Below are positions 14,301 to 22,744 of a DNA stretch of 64,000 nucleotides, in pieces. Under the pieces are notes generated by a model. The model saw only the letters and a list, made by a program, of their open reading frames with translations, was not told the DNA's origin and did not search any database. The position numbers and the translations under genes are program-made. Position 1 is the first letter of the stretch. Each line of letters starts with the position of its first letter. This stretch comes from Scortum barcoo. Taxonomy: Eukaryota; Chordata; Actinopteri; Centrarchiformes; Terapontidae. The stretch is taken from assembly GCA_023238725.1 (NCBI GenBank), contig CM041545.1:19373501-19437500 (forward strand). Reading direction: 5' to 3'.

Positions 14301-16101
14301 TACGAGAAGAAACTCAAACCCTTCATGAAGAACATGAACGACGGCAAAGGTGAGCTCCCAGTTTAATCAGCTGGTACGTGTTGGCCTAGGAAGACGTGCG
14401 AGCGTGCATTTATCTTAATTTCTTCTTCATCTCTCCTTCGCTCGCAGAGTCTAGCGCCCTGTCCAACACCTCCGTCCCGCACGTCATCCCCGTCCTGTCC
14501 TTACTGGAGCGCGGCATGGCTCTCGGGGAGGCGCTGGAGCCCTGGGAGAGTGCAGAGGTCGGGGTAGACGTGGTCATGTACCACCTGGAGGCGGCTCGTA
14601 CCATCGCGCACCACGGGGGGATCTACAGAACCAACGCTGAGACCAAACTGCAGGGTAAGGCCAAGAAGCTGTGGCTTTAGTTCGATTGCTATTTGTTACT
14701 GAAATTCACAACCTTCGAAGGATGAATGTTGATGGTCCTCTGACTTTTCCTCCATTGCCACCAGCAGGTGAAAGTTCTCACTTTTCTAGAGAAATATCTC
14801 AGCATGTACTAGACAGATTGGCACAAAATGATATTGATGCTTCCCAAATGATGAATCCTTACGATCCACTGACTTTTCCGCTAAAAAAGAGATTTCTCAA
14901 CAACTTTTGGATGGATATATTTGGCTTACACATTCATGTCCGCCATCACTGATTTGATGTAATGATCAGGTGTGCATGCGTTTACTGTGTTAACCGTATT
15001 GATCCCTAATACCTCCCCGATGGTGCTCAGTTGAGGTCATTACTGCTTTATTGAACAGTGTGTCAATAGCTATCAGCTCACATCTCTGTTTTCCGCTGTA
15101 TCACGTCATCGATCAGCCCGACCCCCGTCTGCTCCCTTCATCAGCGAGGCTGCGAGCCACAAGTTCAGGCGCTCACTTCACGCACTCATTCACAATTCGT
15201 CTCAAGATGTTTACGTTCATCTTTAGTTCATCTGCAAGGAGTTTGAATTATTTAACTGAGTGTAGGGGTTGAATGTACATCAAGGCAGACAGGTTAAATC
15301 ACTGCAGCGTTATTGAACGAGCAACAGAGTGATGATACTTAAACGTGGAAGTTCATTCTTTAGAGACATGGTTAAAAGCTCCAAAAAGGTTCATTAGTGG
15401 ACCTCTGAGTTAAGATTATTTTGAAAGATGATAGTTTGGGATTTTCTGCTCTATTTTGTTAATATATATATTAACTTTTTATATCATTTTACATTTTCTT
15501 TCTTTACTTACCTTTTAACATAAATTTGGTAGTTTTTAAAATTTATTTTATTTCTATATTTCACAAATTATCTTGTTCCTTATGTTACACTTTTGTAGAT
15601 ATGATAAAAGGTAAAACTATTTACTATTTGATTACAAAATAAAATGTGTCCACGTCTCACATTCTCAGAGAGCTTTCTATAAGAATGTCCAAATATTTTC
15701 TAACCAAATGTATTGTTGGTTTGTTATTTTATTCAAAATAGAAGATTTATTTATGCAACTTTTTTTAAGTTGGTTGACAAAATCATCTTTGTTTTGATTT
15801 TTAAGTTGTTTTTTTATTTTATTAAACAGTTTTTACATCTTTTCTTAATGTTCTTGTTTTCTGTTAGCGATGACAACATTGTCATCTCTAAGGAGTAACA
15901 TCCTCCCGTCTCCTCTCCTCTCCAGGATTTCAGGAGCGAGCAGAAGTACGTGAGATCTTCCAAACGGAGTTTCAGATGCGCCTCCTGTGGGGCAGCCGGG
16001 GCTCCGAGGGCATCCAATCGGAGCGCTACGAGAAGTTCGACAAGGTCCTCACCGCCCTATCGCACAAGCTGGAGCCTCCCGTGCGCCACAGCGAGCTATA
16101 G
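5173..16101 (+). CDS. sh2d3c: sh2d3c, SH2 domain-containing protein 3C (NSP family adaptor), 3' part, 12 coding exons
   Basis: Joined coding exons are 5173-5301, 7813-7962, 8968-9245, 9412-9489, 10253-10380, 10493-10865, 12571-12700, 12822-12937, 13961-14132, 14238-14349, 14448-14654 and 15926-16101 (2049 nt, 682 residues plus TAG). All junctions are GT-AG and phases agree throughout. An SH2 domain begins at WYHGHIPRE (residue 35 of the joined product) and includes the phosphotyrosine-binding arginine in FLVRDS (about residue 58). A Ser/Pro-rich linker follows, then a Cdc25/RasGEF-like domain from about residue 380 to the end (SHKLEPPVRHSEL). The NSP family (BCAR3, SH2D3A, SH2D3C) links receptor tyrosine phosphorylation to Cas proteins (BCAR1, NEDD9) through this C-terminal domain, which is folded like a GEF but is considered inactive. 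The linker and C-terminus fit SH2D3C better than BCAR3. The N-terminal exons are outside the window: the first visible exon starts in phase 0 without a start codon. Confidence 0.95.
5545..5975. repeat. decayed dispersed teleost repeat in sh2d3c intron
   Basis: Contains gattaatcaatgattaaaat...aatcgttag and ends with agagttgcagccctac. This resembles the common percomorph repeat whose ends read gattaatcgactaatcgttgcagctcta. It is heavily diverged and carries no coding potential. Confidence 0.45.
6557..6581 (+). repeat. CA microsatellite
   Basis: Uninterrupted CA run in the first visible sh2d3c intron (5302-7812), which otherwise shows only the dispersed repeat at 5545-5975. Confidence 0.85.
7813..7962 (+). 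CDS. sh2d3c: sh2d3c exon: SH2 core with phosphotyrosine-binding arginine
   Basis: Acceptor ctctttctag, donor AAG|gtacat at 7963, 50 codons, phase 0 to 0. It encodes VSETLVLRNGDFLVRDSLTS and onward through DYVLTCRW. The FLVRDS strand carries the invariant SH2 arginine. Confidence 0.95.
8171..8299. repeat. imperfect inverted repeat (43-nt arms, 43-nt spacer)
   Basis: Arm 8171-8213 (AGGTGTGACTAAT...CCATTTAGG) matches the reverse complement of 8257-8299 at 34 of 43 positions by my count, with weaker pairing continuing about 17 nt outward. It lies in the sh2d3c intron between the exons ending at 7962 and starting at 8968. It may be a palindromic non-autonomous element. Confidence 0.7.
8968..9245 (+). 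CDS. sh2d3c: sh2d3c exon: end of SH2 and start of linker
   Basis: Acceptor atcctcag, donor CACAG|gtgagt at 9246, 278 nt, phase 0 to 2. It encodes VQYVLESDSFDSVQELVRFY, then CPVSRTLPLRYLEA and KRRSVTMTDGL, a stretch shared with mammalian SH2D3C. The join to the previous exon (SNETK|VQY) is about two residues shorter than in mammals. Confidence 0.92.
9412..9489 (+). CDS. sh2d3c: sh2d3c small acidic Pro/Glu exon, possible cassette
   Basis: A 78-nt stretch between an acceptor (catgatcag) and a weak donor (AG|gttgtg). It reads SDSDSPSPVKTPV then PEPEPEPVPDC in frame with both neighbours (phase 2 to 2). Being a multiple of three, it could be skipped without a frameshift, so the overall frame does not prove it is used. 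The low-complexity composition is plausible for the linker. Confidence 0.6.
10253..10380 (+). CDS. sh2d3c: sh2d3c linker exon
   Basis: Acceptor gtgtttgcag, donor GCGA|gtgagt at 10381, phase 2 to 1. It encodes RNCAMSMDQIQEY and then PLSPVGETPLSPAYS, closely matching the mammalian SH2D3C linker (CALSMDQ, SPAYS). The SP repeats are possible proline-directed phosphorylation sites. Confidence 0.92.
10493..10865 (+). CDS. sh2d3c: sh2d3c long linker exon
   Basis: Acceptor tttttcttcag, donor CCAG|gtacga at 10866, 373 nt, phase 1 to 2. It encodes a Ser/Pro/His-rich disordered segment, including PPSPVMRRSSDPHLSP, GSYCDLRPCP, PPKPPTKSYVERL and VETTSSFRPS. The PPKPP stretch resembles an SH3 ligand, and YCDL could be a tyrosine phosphorylation site; both are inferences. 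Confidence 0.92.
10866..12570. other. sh2d3c introns 10866-12570 and 12938-13960, nothing further seen
   Basis: Neither intron shows a supported gene, RNA or recognisable element. Both contain short open frames in both strands with no protein-like composition. Confidence 0.5.
12571..12700 (+). CDS. sh2d3c: sh2d3c exon: start of GEF-like Cas-binding domain
   Basis: Acceptor tcccgtgcag, donor ACG|gtacac at 12701, phase 2 to 0. It encodes FESCLLPAENKPLE and VKELLAEVDARTAAKHIT, the start of the C-terminal Cdc25-like fold. Confidence 0.95.
12822..12937 (+). CDS. sh2d3c: sh2d3c exon: GEF-like domain
   Basis: Acceptor cttgcacag, donor GAGAG|gtaaag at 12938, phase 0 to 2. It encodes VARILGVTSEMQRMMGVSSG and then ELLTLPHGHQLRLDLLE. 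Confidence 0.95.
13961..14132 (+). CDS. sh2d3c: sh2d3c exon: GEF-like domain core
   Basis: Acceptor ctttcctcag, donor CAG|gtgaga at 14133, phase 2 to 0. It encodes FYTMSIMMAVDLLGCTGSTE and KTIQLAAELKSNLGNMFGFA, among the most conserved parts of the NSP C-terminal domain. Confidence 0.96.
14238..14349 (+). CDS. sh2d3c: sh2d3c exon: GEF-like domain
   Basis: Acceptor tttcttcag, donor AAAG|gtgagc at 14350, phase 0 to 1. It encodes ISRLEQTWVTLRQRHTEGAI and YEKKLKPFMKNMNDGK. Confidence 0.96.
14448..14654 (+). CDS. sh2d3c: sh2d3c exon: GEF-like domain
   Basis: Acceptor ttcgctcgcag, donor CAGG|gtaagg at 14655, phase 1 to 1. It encodes ALSNTSVPHVIPVLSLLE through ARTIAHHGGIYRTNAETKLQ. Confidence 0.95.
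14700..14960. repeat. fragment of common teleost dispersed repeat, copy A
   Basis: Contains gatggtcctctgacttttcc, gccaccagcaggtgaaag, aaatatctcagca and caacttttggatgg. This is the word set of a widespread fish repeat (atatctcaacaactattgga...dispersed 'ctgacttttcctctagcgcc' family). The word pair 'ctgacttttcc' occurs twice (14741 and 14870 areas), suggesting an internal duplication. It is in the sh2d3c intron 14655-15925, whose remainder is AT-rich and featureless. Confidence 0.55.
15926..16101 (+). CDS. sh2d3c: sh2d3c last coding exon and stop
   Basis: Acceptor ctctccag, phase 1, ending at TAG 16099-16101. It encodes FQTEFQMRLLWGSRGSEG and YEKFDKVLTALSHKLEPPV followed by RHSEL, the conserved SH2D3C C-terminus. 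Confidence 0.96.
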
Positions 16102-16493
16102 CACCCACCCATCCAAAAACACCCAAAAACACCCCCCGCCCCTTCCCCCATCTGCACCCACCACTCATTGTGGTATGGTCTTGTTTTGCATCGCGAAAGG
16201 ATGATGTGGAAAAGTCCGGCATGAGCACTGCGAGGGGTGAGGGTGAAACGAAAGAGGCAGCTAACAGAACAAGTGCAGTGAGCAAATAGGAGCACAGAGA
16301 AAGAGAGGGACTCCTTCTGCTCCTTCCTGTGGACTTCCTCACTTAGCGCAAAAATATTTAAATGGCATCCGAGAGGGGGACGAGCTGAGAGGAGGAGGAG
16401 ACGGGTGGCCGGCTCCTCTGCTCGGTACAGACAGTAACATGTGTACGGTGTCTCCCAAAGGCCAAACAGAGCTGCAGAGTTTGGCTTTGCTCC

Positions 16494-16499
16494 AATAAA
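16494..16499 (+). terminator. sh2d3c: candidate proximal polyadenylation signal of sh2d3c
   Basis: AATAAA about 390 nt after the stop codon, followed by a T-rich stretch (actcttttgtttc). Confidence 0.4.
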
Positions 16500-18054
16500 A
16501 CACAGACACTCTTTTGTTTCAAACAACTGCTGTCGCACACTGTAGCAGAAACGATAACAATAACTTACATAGCTCATATATAGATGTTTTGTCCATGCGA
16601 GTGAGTGTGTGTATGTATGTAAGTTTACATTCCCTCATTTTTGTATGTCATTAATGTTTCATGTGTTTTTTTTTTATTGTCTTATTGATTTGTTTTGATC
16701 AAAGGATATCTAAACATCATGGATGTTGCTTCACCAAACTCACAAGAGTCTCAGTGCTCATTCTGAGGGAGCCATGTTCATAAAACCTCATTAAATATGT
16801 ATCAAGCAGTCCCATTGAATCCCATTAAAAATGTATCAGGCATGCATTAATAAATGTATCAGAAATGAAACATTTGCAGAAGTAATGCAGCAACTTCAAT
16901 ACGAGGGCGTTGCAAGTTGTTAAAAATGTCAGGAGGACAAAACAGCCTCCCTCTGTTGTAGCTGTTTGACTAATACATTTGATATTGTCTTGTGCGCAGA
17001 ATTAACAAAAAAATAACAGCACCGTGAGACAAATGAGGAGAAAAATGGGACGTATACTCTTTTAAATTTAGTTAAAGCAATGTTTCACTTAGTATATGGA
17101 CATTTATCAACATGCTTTGGTATGACTCAAGCTTCAGTTTGTACGTTTGCAGAAATAAATAAAACGGTCAATGCATGCAGCTATAAATGTTATACCAAGT
17201 AAAATGTTGCTTTAAACTACTAATTTAAATATAAAGACGTGTCAAACTTAAGAAATATACAAGATGATGCAGTGAATATCTTTCATTTCTGTGGATAATC
17301 CCTAATGATACTGAACAGAAAGAGAGATGATCTTTTTGAGATCCTTTTTTTCTGTTTGAAAACCAGTGAATGATAAAAGAAATTCCCAAGATGAATCAAA
17401 TAAGGCTATAATATGACTTTTGCTTAGAATTTGTGTTTTTGGCAGTACAGCTAAAACGATCCTGATCTTTTCATTGCTGTGGGATTACATTTCGGTCGAT
17501 TGTTCAGTGTTAAATCATTGCTGTGTTTGCAGCATGTGGGCCTGAGAGGGCTGGAGACAACTCTCAGAGATATGCAATCATTTCAGTTCAGCCACGTCAG
17601 GGGTTAAGACCCCCTGAAGAACAGACACCCATTCAGAGTGCATTAGAGAAATGTTTATTGGGAAAATCATTTTGACTTTTCACCCCCTGCACCACCTTTT
17701 TTAAAGTCTCTCCTTTCGTTCTTCCTACCCACATCCAAACTGATAATCTATATATGAATGAAAGTCATAGTCAGATATCAATCAAAACAGAAATCAGTCT
17801 TAAAAATATCCCTCTGCCGTAAAGATCTTTAAAATGATCTTTTGATTGTCTGAACCACATTCGGGTCAGCTGTACAGATGATGAGGTGAGGAGCCATGTG
17901 CCAGTTCCCACTGTGGTCCAACAGGGGGCGATCTTTAGTCAGCAAAAAACACTGAATCATTAATTGTAATATGATATAACAGGAAGAGACATACACACAC
18001 AGGAAAACAAAACTCATTTATTGTGTGTGTTTTGAGACCAATGTTTGATCTCGA

Positions 18055-18102
18055 CGTTATCCGATATCAGACCTACTGGTTTAGGTTTGATATCCGATAA
18101 CG
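18055..18102. repeat. near-perfect hairpin, 21-bp stem and 6-nt loop
   Basis: CGTTATCCGATATCAGACCT at 18055-18074 (plus one base) pairs with 18082-18102 (TAGGTTTGATATCCGATAAC plus G), with one C-C mismatch and one G-T wobble; the loop is ctggtt. Weaker pairing extends a few bases outward. It lies just before the candidate distal poly(A) signal of sh2d3c. Confidence 0.85.
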
Positions 18103-18317
18103 CTGATGAAGATGATGATGATGACGATGATGATGTAATATGTTTTTATTTGTCCTCTGTTGAATGCTGTACAGGAATGCTCTGACAGTGTGTTGATTCT
18201 CCTGTTTTTTCTAACGGGACTGTGTGAGATGAACTTGAAAAGCAAAAAGATGAGAAATGTTTCAGGACTGATCTCATGTTTTTTTACGTACTGTACATAG
18301 CAATTCACCTTTTTTCA

Positions 18318-18323
18318 AATAAA
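18318..18323 (+). terminator. sh2d3c: candidate distal polyadenylation signal of sh2d3c
   Basis: AATAAA in ttcaaataaaaaaatg, followed within 30-40 nt by a T/GT-rich element (agtttgattttgttc). It would give a 3' UTR of about 2.2 kb. Confidence 0.45.
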
Positions 18324-18349
18324 AAAATGATTGCTCGTGTCAGAGAGTT

Positions 18350-21300
18350 TGATTTTGTTCAGGAACAAAGCACACATGTATGTTGCTGGTATAGCTTTGA
18401 CTGTGTGATATAATACTATGCCATGTGCAAACTTAACAGAATAAACCTAAAGTTATTAAGGGAATCCTATTAAAAGACCTAAAACAACAATTAAGTGTTG
18501 GCTGTGCAGCTGCAGCCTGCTATAACCTATTCCTCTGTGTTGTGCTTCACTTATTGTCCAAAAACTATTAAAATGCATCAGCTAGCCACACTGTTATACT
18601 GAGCCACAAGTTCCTTTGTTACAGTGAACACACTCCTTCACCTTTAAAATTAGTTCCCAATAAATTTGTTGAACGCTAGTTATCAGAAAAAAAATCAAAT
18701 GATCATAAATAAGAATAATATAGAATATAGGCCAACTTATCCTTATACAGACTATAACTTATACAAACACACAAGGGGCAGCAGGTAAAAATTAGGGTGA
18801 ATGATGAAGATACTTTGCTAAATTTGATTTGTATAAAAATTTCAAGAGACGTTTGCTGAGAGCCAATCTCTTGTAATACAACTCGGTAGCCAATAGGAGG
18901 CAGCATTTCATTGTTAAACCTAAACTGACCCTTCTCTTATACACAGTTTACAGTTACCCCTCATGCAGTCGTGGTACCTGGCCCAGTTTAGGTGTCTGGT
19001 AGTGCAGCATCCCTGTTAGTCCACCAGCCTCTCGGATCGTGCCCCCTCCTGGGCACTTTAGCTGCTCTGTTTGTGTTTGTAATGTTCATAAAGCATAAAA
19101 ACATGCAATGTATCCTGACTGAAAATATGTCCAAGAATGCGTGTTTGTGGCGAAGCATCACACGTCTTTTTTTTTTTTTTTTGCAGACAGACCCACTGTG
19201 ATGGCGGTGGGAGGGAGACAGAGACAGATGGACCGTGTGTGTGTGTGTATGTGTGCATGCATGTGTGAGCGTGTGTTCGCATGTGTGTGCATGCGTGTGT
19301 GTTTTTTGTTTTTGTTTTTTATCAAGCTTGTGCTTTTGTCAACGTGTGTGTGTGTGTGTGTGTGTGTCACAACACAGATGTTGCAGGGATACTGCTGTTG
19401 CTCTCGCTGCTTACCTCCTTCATGAAGGAAGCGGTAGTTGGCTTGGCAGCTGTTATAGAGAAGGGGGGGCCTTGAGTTTATTCCAGGTGAAAAATTTCAT
19501 GGGAAAAACAGAGAGTGGAAGAATTACTGCATTTGTGGCATAAGGAAAGCTACAAAGGAGAACAGAAAAGGAGGAAACAAAACAAAATACAAAGGAGCCA
19601 AACAGAATAGAGCAGGAAAGGATGCCACGTAATCTGCCACAATAGAAAATTATCATTCGCTCTGCTCTTTGTCTCCCCTTCCCATACAGTTCCATAGGCG
19701 TAACATGTTATGGATGTAATCTCTAAGAGGATTCTCTCTGCTTGGTATCATGGTACATGTTAATTTCAGCTCTTTATGTTCCTTATTGAAACAGACCCAA
19801 GATCTCCCAGGCCTGCCTGCCTGCCAGCCAGCCAACCAGCCAGCCAACCGTCATCAATTCACCCCTAATCTCTCCCCCCAGTCCTTTTTACAGCTAATCC
19901 ATTGTGTTGGTCATTGTCATCTGATCATGTGTGACCCGGGCTGCTTTATAACCGGTGCCTGGCAGCGTAGCATTGACTTTTGACGTCCATCTACAGGCAG
20001 ATATGCGGCGAGAGAGGGGGGTTCAAACATGCCTCCGTTTTAGTGGATTTTTGCTCGATTTCAAGAAAGGTCTGAGGCTGAGGCTGAGGTTTTGGTGGGA
20101 TGTAGGTTGGAGACAGCAAAACAGCAGGGACAAAACATAATATATGCCACAGCAGAGGTTACCAAGACTCCCTCACAGAATAAATAAAATAGTGATCAAA
20201 ATAAAAATAATCAAATAAAAAACCTCATGAATCGGTCCAGGGAGAAATTGTGATTTAAACAGTGTATGAATATTGGCACCAGATGACGAGAGCAGATCTT
20301 TTAACAGGGTATTATTATATGTTTTCAGATTTTTGCAAACACAGCATCAAGGATATTACATTGAGCATGCACACAGGTTAAGGAAAAGAGTTATTTAATA
20401 CAACTATTTCTGCAGGCTTATTTTTGTTTGCCTCATGCTGAGATGAAGACAGCACAGGAAATCTGTCAGACAACGGCGGGAGCGTGGCGTGCCATCCGTG
20501 GCTTTCTACGTGAACCCGGTGGCAGCTCAGCAAATGTGACGTGACACCCGGTGATGGTTTGATCATCCCTGGATCACTCATGAAACTTACAGCCATAACA
20601 ATCCCACCCACACAACCCGTCCTCTCCCTCTTTACCTCCCTCTGAGCTCGCCCCATGACATGTTTTCACCAGTGAGGATACTCCAGCTAAGACTGCAATG
20701 TGCTCCCTGCGTCTTCATTATCTTACAGAACTTTCACCGCGGCCTCCGCCATCAGAGGACCTCCCTCGTTTTTTTTTCCCGCCTGCCTTCCCCATCCACG
20801 CCTCACTCCTCCCTCACCCCCGCCAGGCCCCTGGTCGATCCGTCTATCTGCCCCTGCACTGACTCCTCATTAACACATGAATGAGGACAGGGAAGGGCCC
20901 GCTAAGGCTTGGACGCCAACAGAAGGCAGCGGATTTGCAATTCAAACCTCTGACCGACCCCTCTCCCACCCCCACCCCGTCCTCCCGGCCCTGTATGCCG
21001 CGACTGGGACTGTCACCAGGATGATTGAGGATGTATGGAAGGAGGGAGAGAGAGGCAGATGTGCATTCACACACTAGTGTCGTTCCTCTGCACACGTTCA
21101 TACTGACATACACAATGCAAATACAAGCAGAGAGTGCTGTGTGTACTGATGGTTTTCCAATATAAGGATTTTATAAAATAAAGTAAAATCCAAAGAAACA
21201 CCAGCTCATAAATGGGGCACCATCATGATTTTGGCTTAAAAGCAAACAGGTAAATTTATCTTGGCCACCAAATGTATAAATCCATAAAAACATGGCACTC

Positions 21301-22660
21301 AAGACAGTAAGAACAATAATTTAATTTACTTCTTATTTGCTGCTGTTAGAGTCCTAACTAAGACCAAGAAACTCATTCGCTGGACTGTCCTGAGAAGTGA
21401 GTTTAAAGTACTGCTGTTGTTCTATAAATCTCTCAGCGGCTTTGGACCAAAATACATCTCTGACTGCCTTCTACCCTGTTATGAACCCTCTCGGCCTCTC
21501 AGGTCATCAGGTAGAAGAGCTGACAGTGTTACTGTGCACAAAAGAGCAGCAACAGAACAAACTTCCAGAGGATGTAAGACTCAAACCAACTTTGACCACC
21601 TTTAAATGCAGATTGAAAACTTTCATGTTCTTCATGTTAAAAATTAAACACTCATCATGAATCTTATTCACCTGTTCTGTATTAATGTCTCTGTTCTAAA
21701 CATTTGATTTAGATTTTGTTTCTATTACTTGTATTTCAATTTTAACACTGTTTTTTCACCTTTTTTGTGTCCAAACTGCTTACATGCTCAAGTTAAAAAA
21801 GTGAAAATATAATTAAAAATTAAAAATGAAACAATGAAAAATAATCTTAGGACTCTTAAGGCTTTTTAGGTGAAGTAAATGACAAAATAAAATAAATTAA
21901 ACTATGTGTAACCAAACTGTATACAATATTATTAAAATTCACAGATAAATATTACATGAACGCAATTTTCATTCATTATATGTGTTTTTTTTCATTCTAG
22001 GACACAAGACAGAGTAGCAGTGTGCAGACAATCTCTTTTTTCCCCCTCACAATCTGAATTATTATCTAAATTATTATAATATATAAATGTACAACATGCT
22101 TGAATAATACTGTACGGTCACACCAGTAAAGTAAGAAATTAATATCAGTACTTGAAGGGAGGCAAAACAGAAGGAGAGAGGTGTAAATGATCAATTACAT
22201 AACAACATTTTTGTCCAAAAAATACTTATTATTGTTATTATTGTTGTTATATGTTATTCACAAAGAGATAGCAGATTATATCAAATTGCTTATTTATTTT
22301 GATTTTCTTAGCTACAGTCATACCATCTCCATCTAAAAGAAAAAAAAACAGTAGTTAAGGGGAGGAAGATAAAAATAAAATTAAATACAAGTTAATTAAA
22401 AAATAATTCAATAAATAAATCATCATAATAATCAGCATAATCATTTAGGTTTTCAACAATGGCAAACATTTCTGAGTAAATTTAAACTACTAACATTCAT
22501 TTCCTGTTAGTATTTAATTTAGGACACGTCAAATAACATTCAGTTCGAGATAGAAAAAACTTGAGTTAGTTTTGTGAATATGAGTTATAGTTATATTTAA
22601 AGTTAACAATTTCACAATGTCAAAATTAAAAGATGTTATTTAAAAAAAGGAGTATCCCAA
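18350..22660. other. intergenic region between sh2d3c and urm1
   Basis: No gene supported. It holds GT repeats at about 19218-19300 and 19343-19368, a LINE-like fragment near 21340-21650, and AT-rich sequence up to the urm1 promoter. Confidence 0.5.
21340..21650 (+). mobile_element. decayed 3' end of a non-LTR retrotransposon (LINE)
   Basis: One frame reads FYKSLSGFGPKYISDCLLPC then YEPSRPLRSSGRRADSV, and another reads LTTFKCRLKTFMF. Together they resemble the C-terminal region that follows the reverse transcriptase in fish LINEs (LNGLGPSYISD..., R.LRSS..., FKSRLKTHLF). The switch of frame and missing upstream domains show an inactive fragment. The exact clade (L2, CR1 or Rex type) is not resolved. 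Confidence 0.55.
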
Positions 22661-22718
22661 ACGTCACTTCCGACATCCTCCTCCAGGACTTCCTGCATGT
22701 GCCGACAATATGGCGGCG
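22661..22718 (+). promoter_or_regulatory. urm1: urm1 core promoter: ETS-like and YY1-like motifs
   Basis: CACTTCCG at 22665-22672 matches the ETS/GABPA core, overlapping a CRE-like half site ACGTCA (22661-22666). AATATGGCGGC at 22707-22717 matches the YY1 consensus, with the ATG being the start codon. There is no TATA box nearby. This is a common layout for housekeeping genes. The factor assignments come from motif reading only. Confidence 0.6.
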
Positions 22719-22744
22719 CCCATAACGATTCATCTGGAGTTCGG
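22710..22744 (+). CDS. urm1: urm1 exon 1 coding part
   Basis: ATG at 22710-22712 within caatATGGCGGCGCCC; donor TTCGG|gtagga at 22745, phase 2. It encodes MAAPITIHLEFG. The start codon lies inside a YY1-like motif in a short GC-rich promoter. Confidence 0.95.

Larger units (their letters stand above)
16102..18350 (+). other. sh2d3c: presumed sh2d3c 3' UTR
   Basis: AT-rich sequence after the stop with two candidate polyadenylation signals (16494, 18318). It includes a strong hairpin at 18055-18102 and a GATGAT run at about 18105-18135. The true 3' end cannot be fixed from sequence. Confidence 0.4.
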
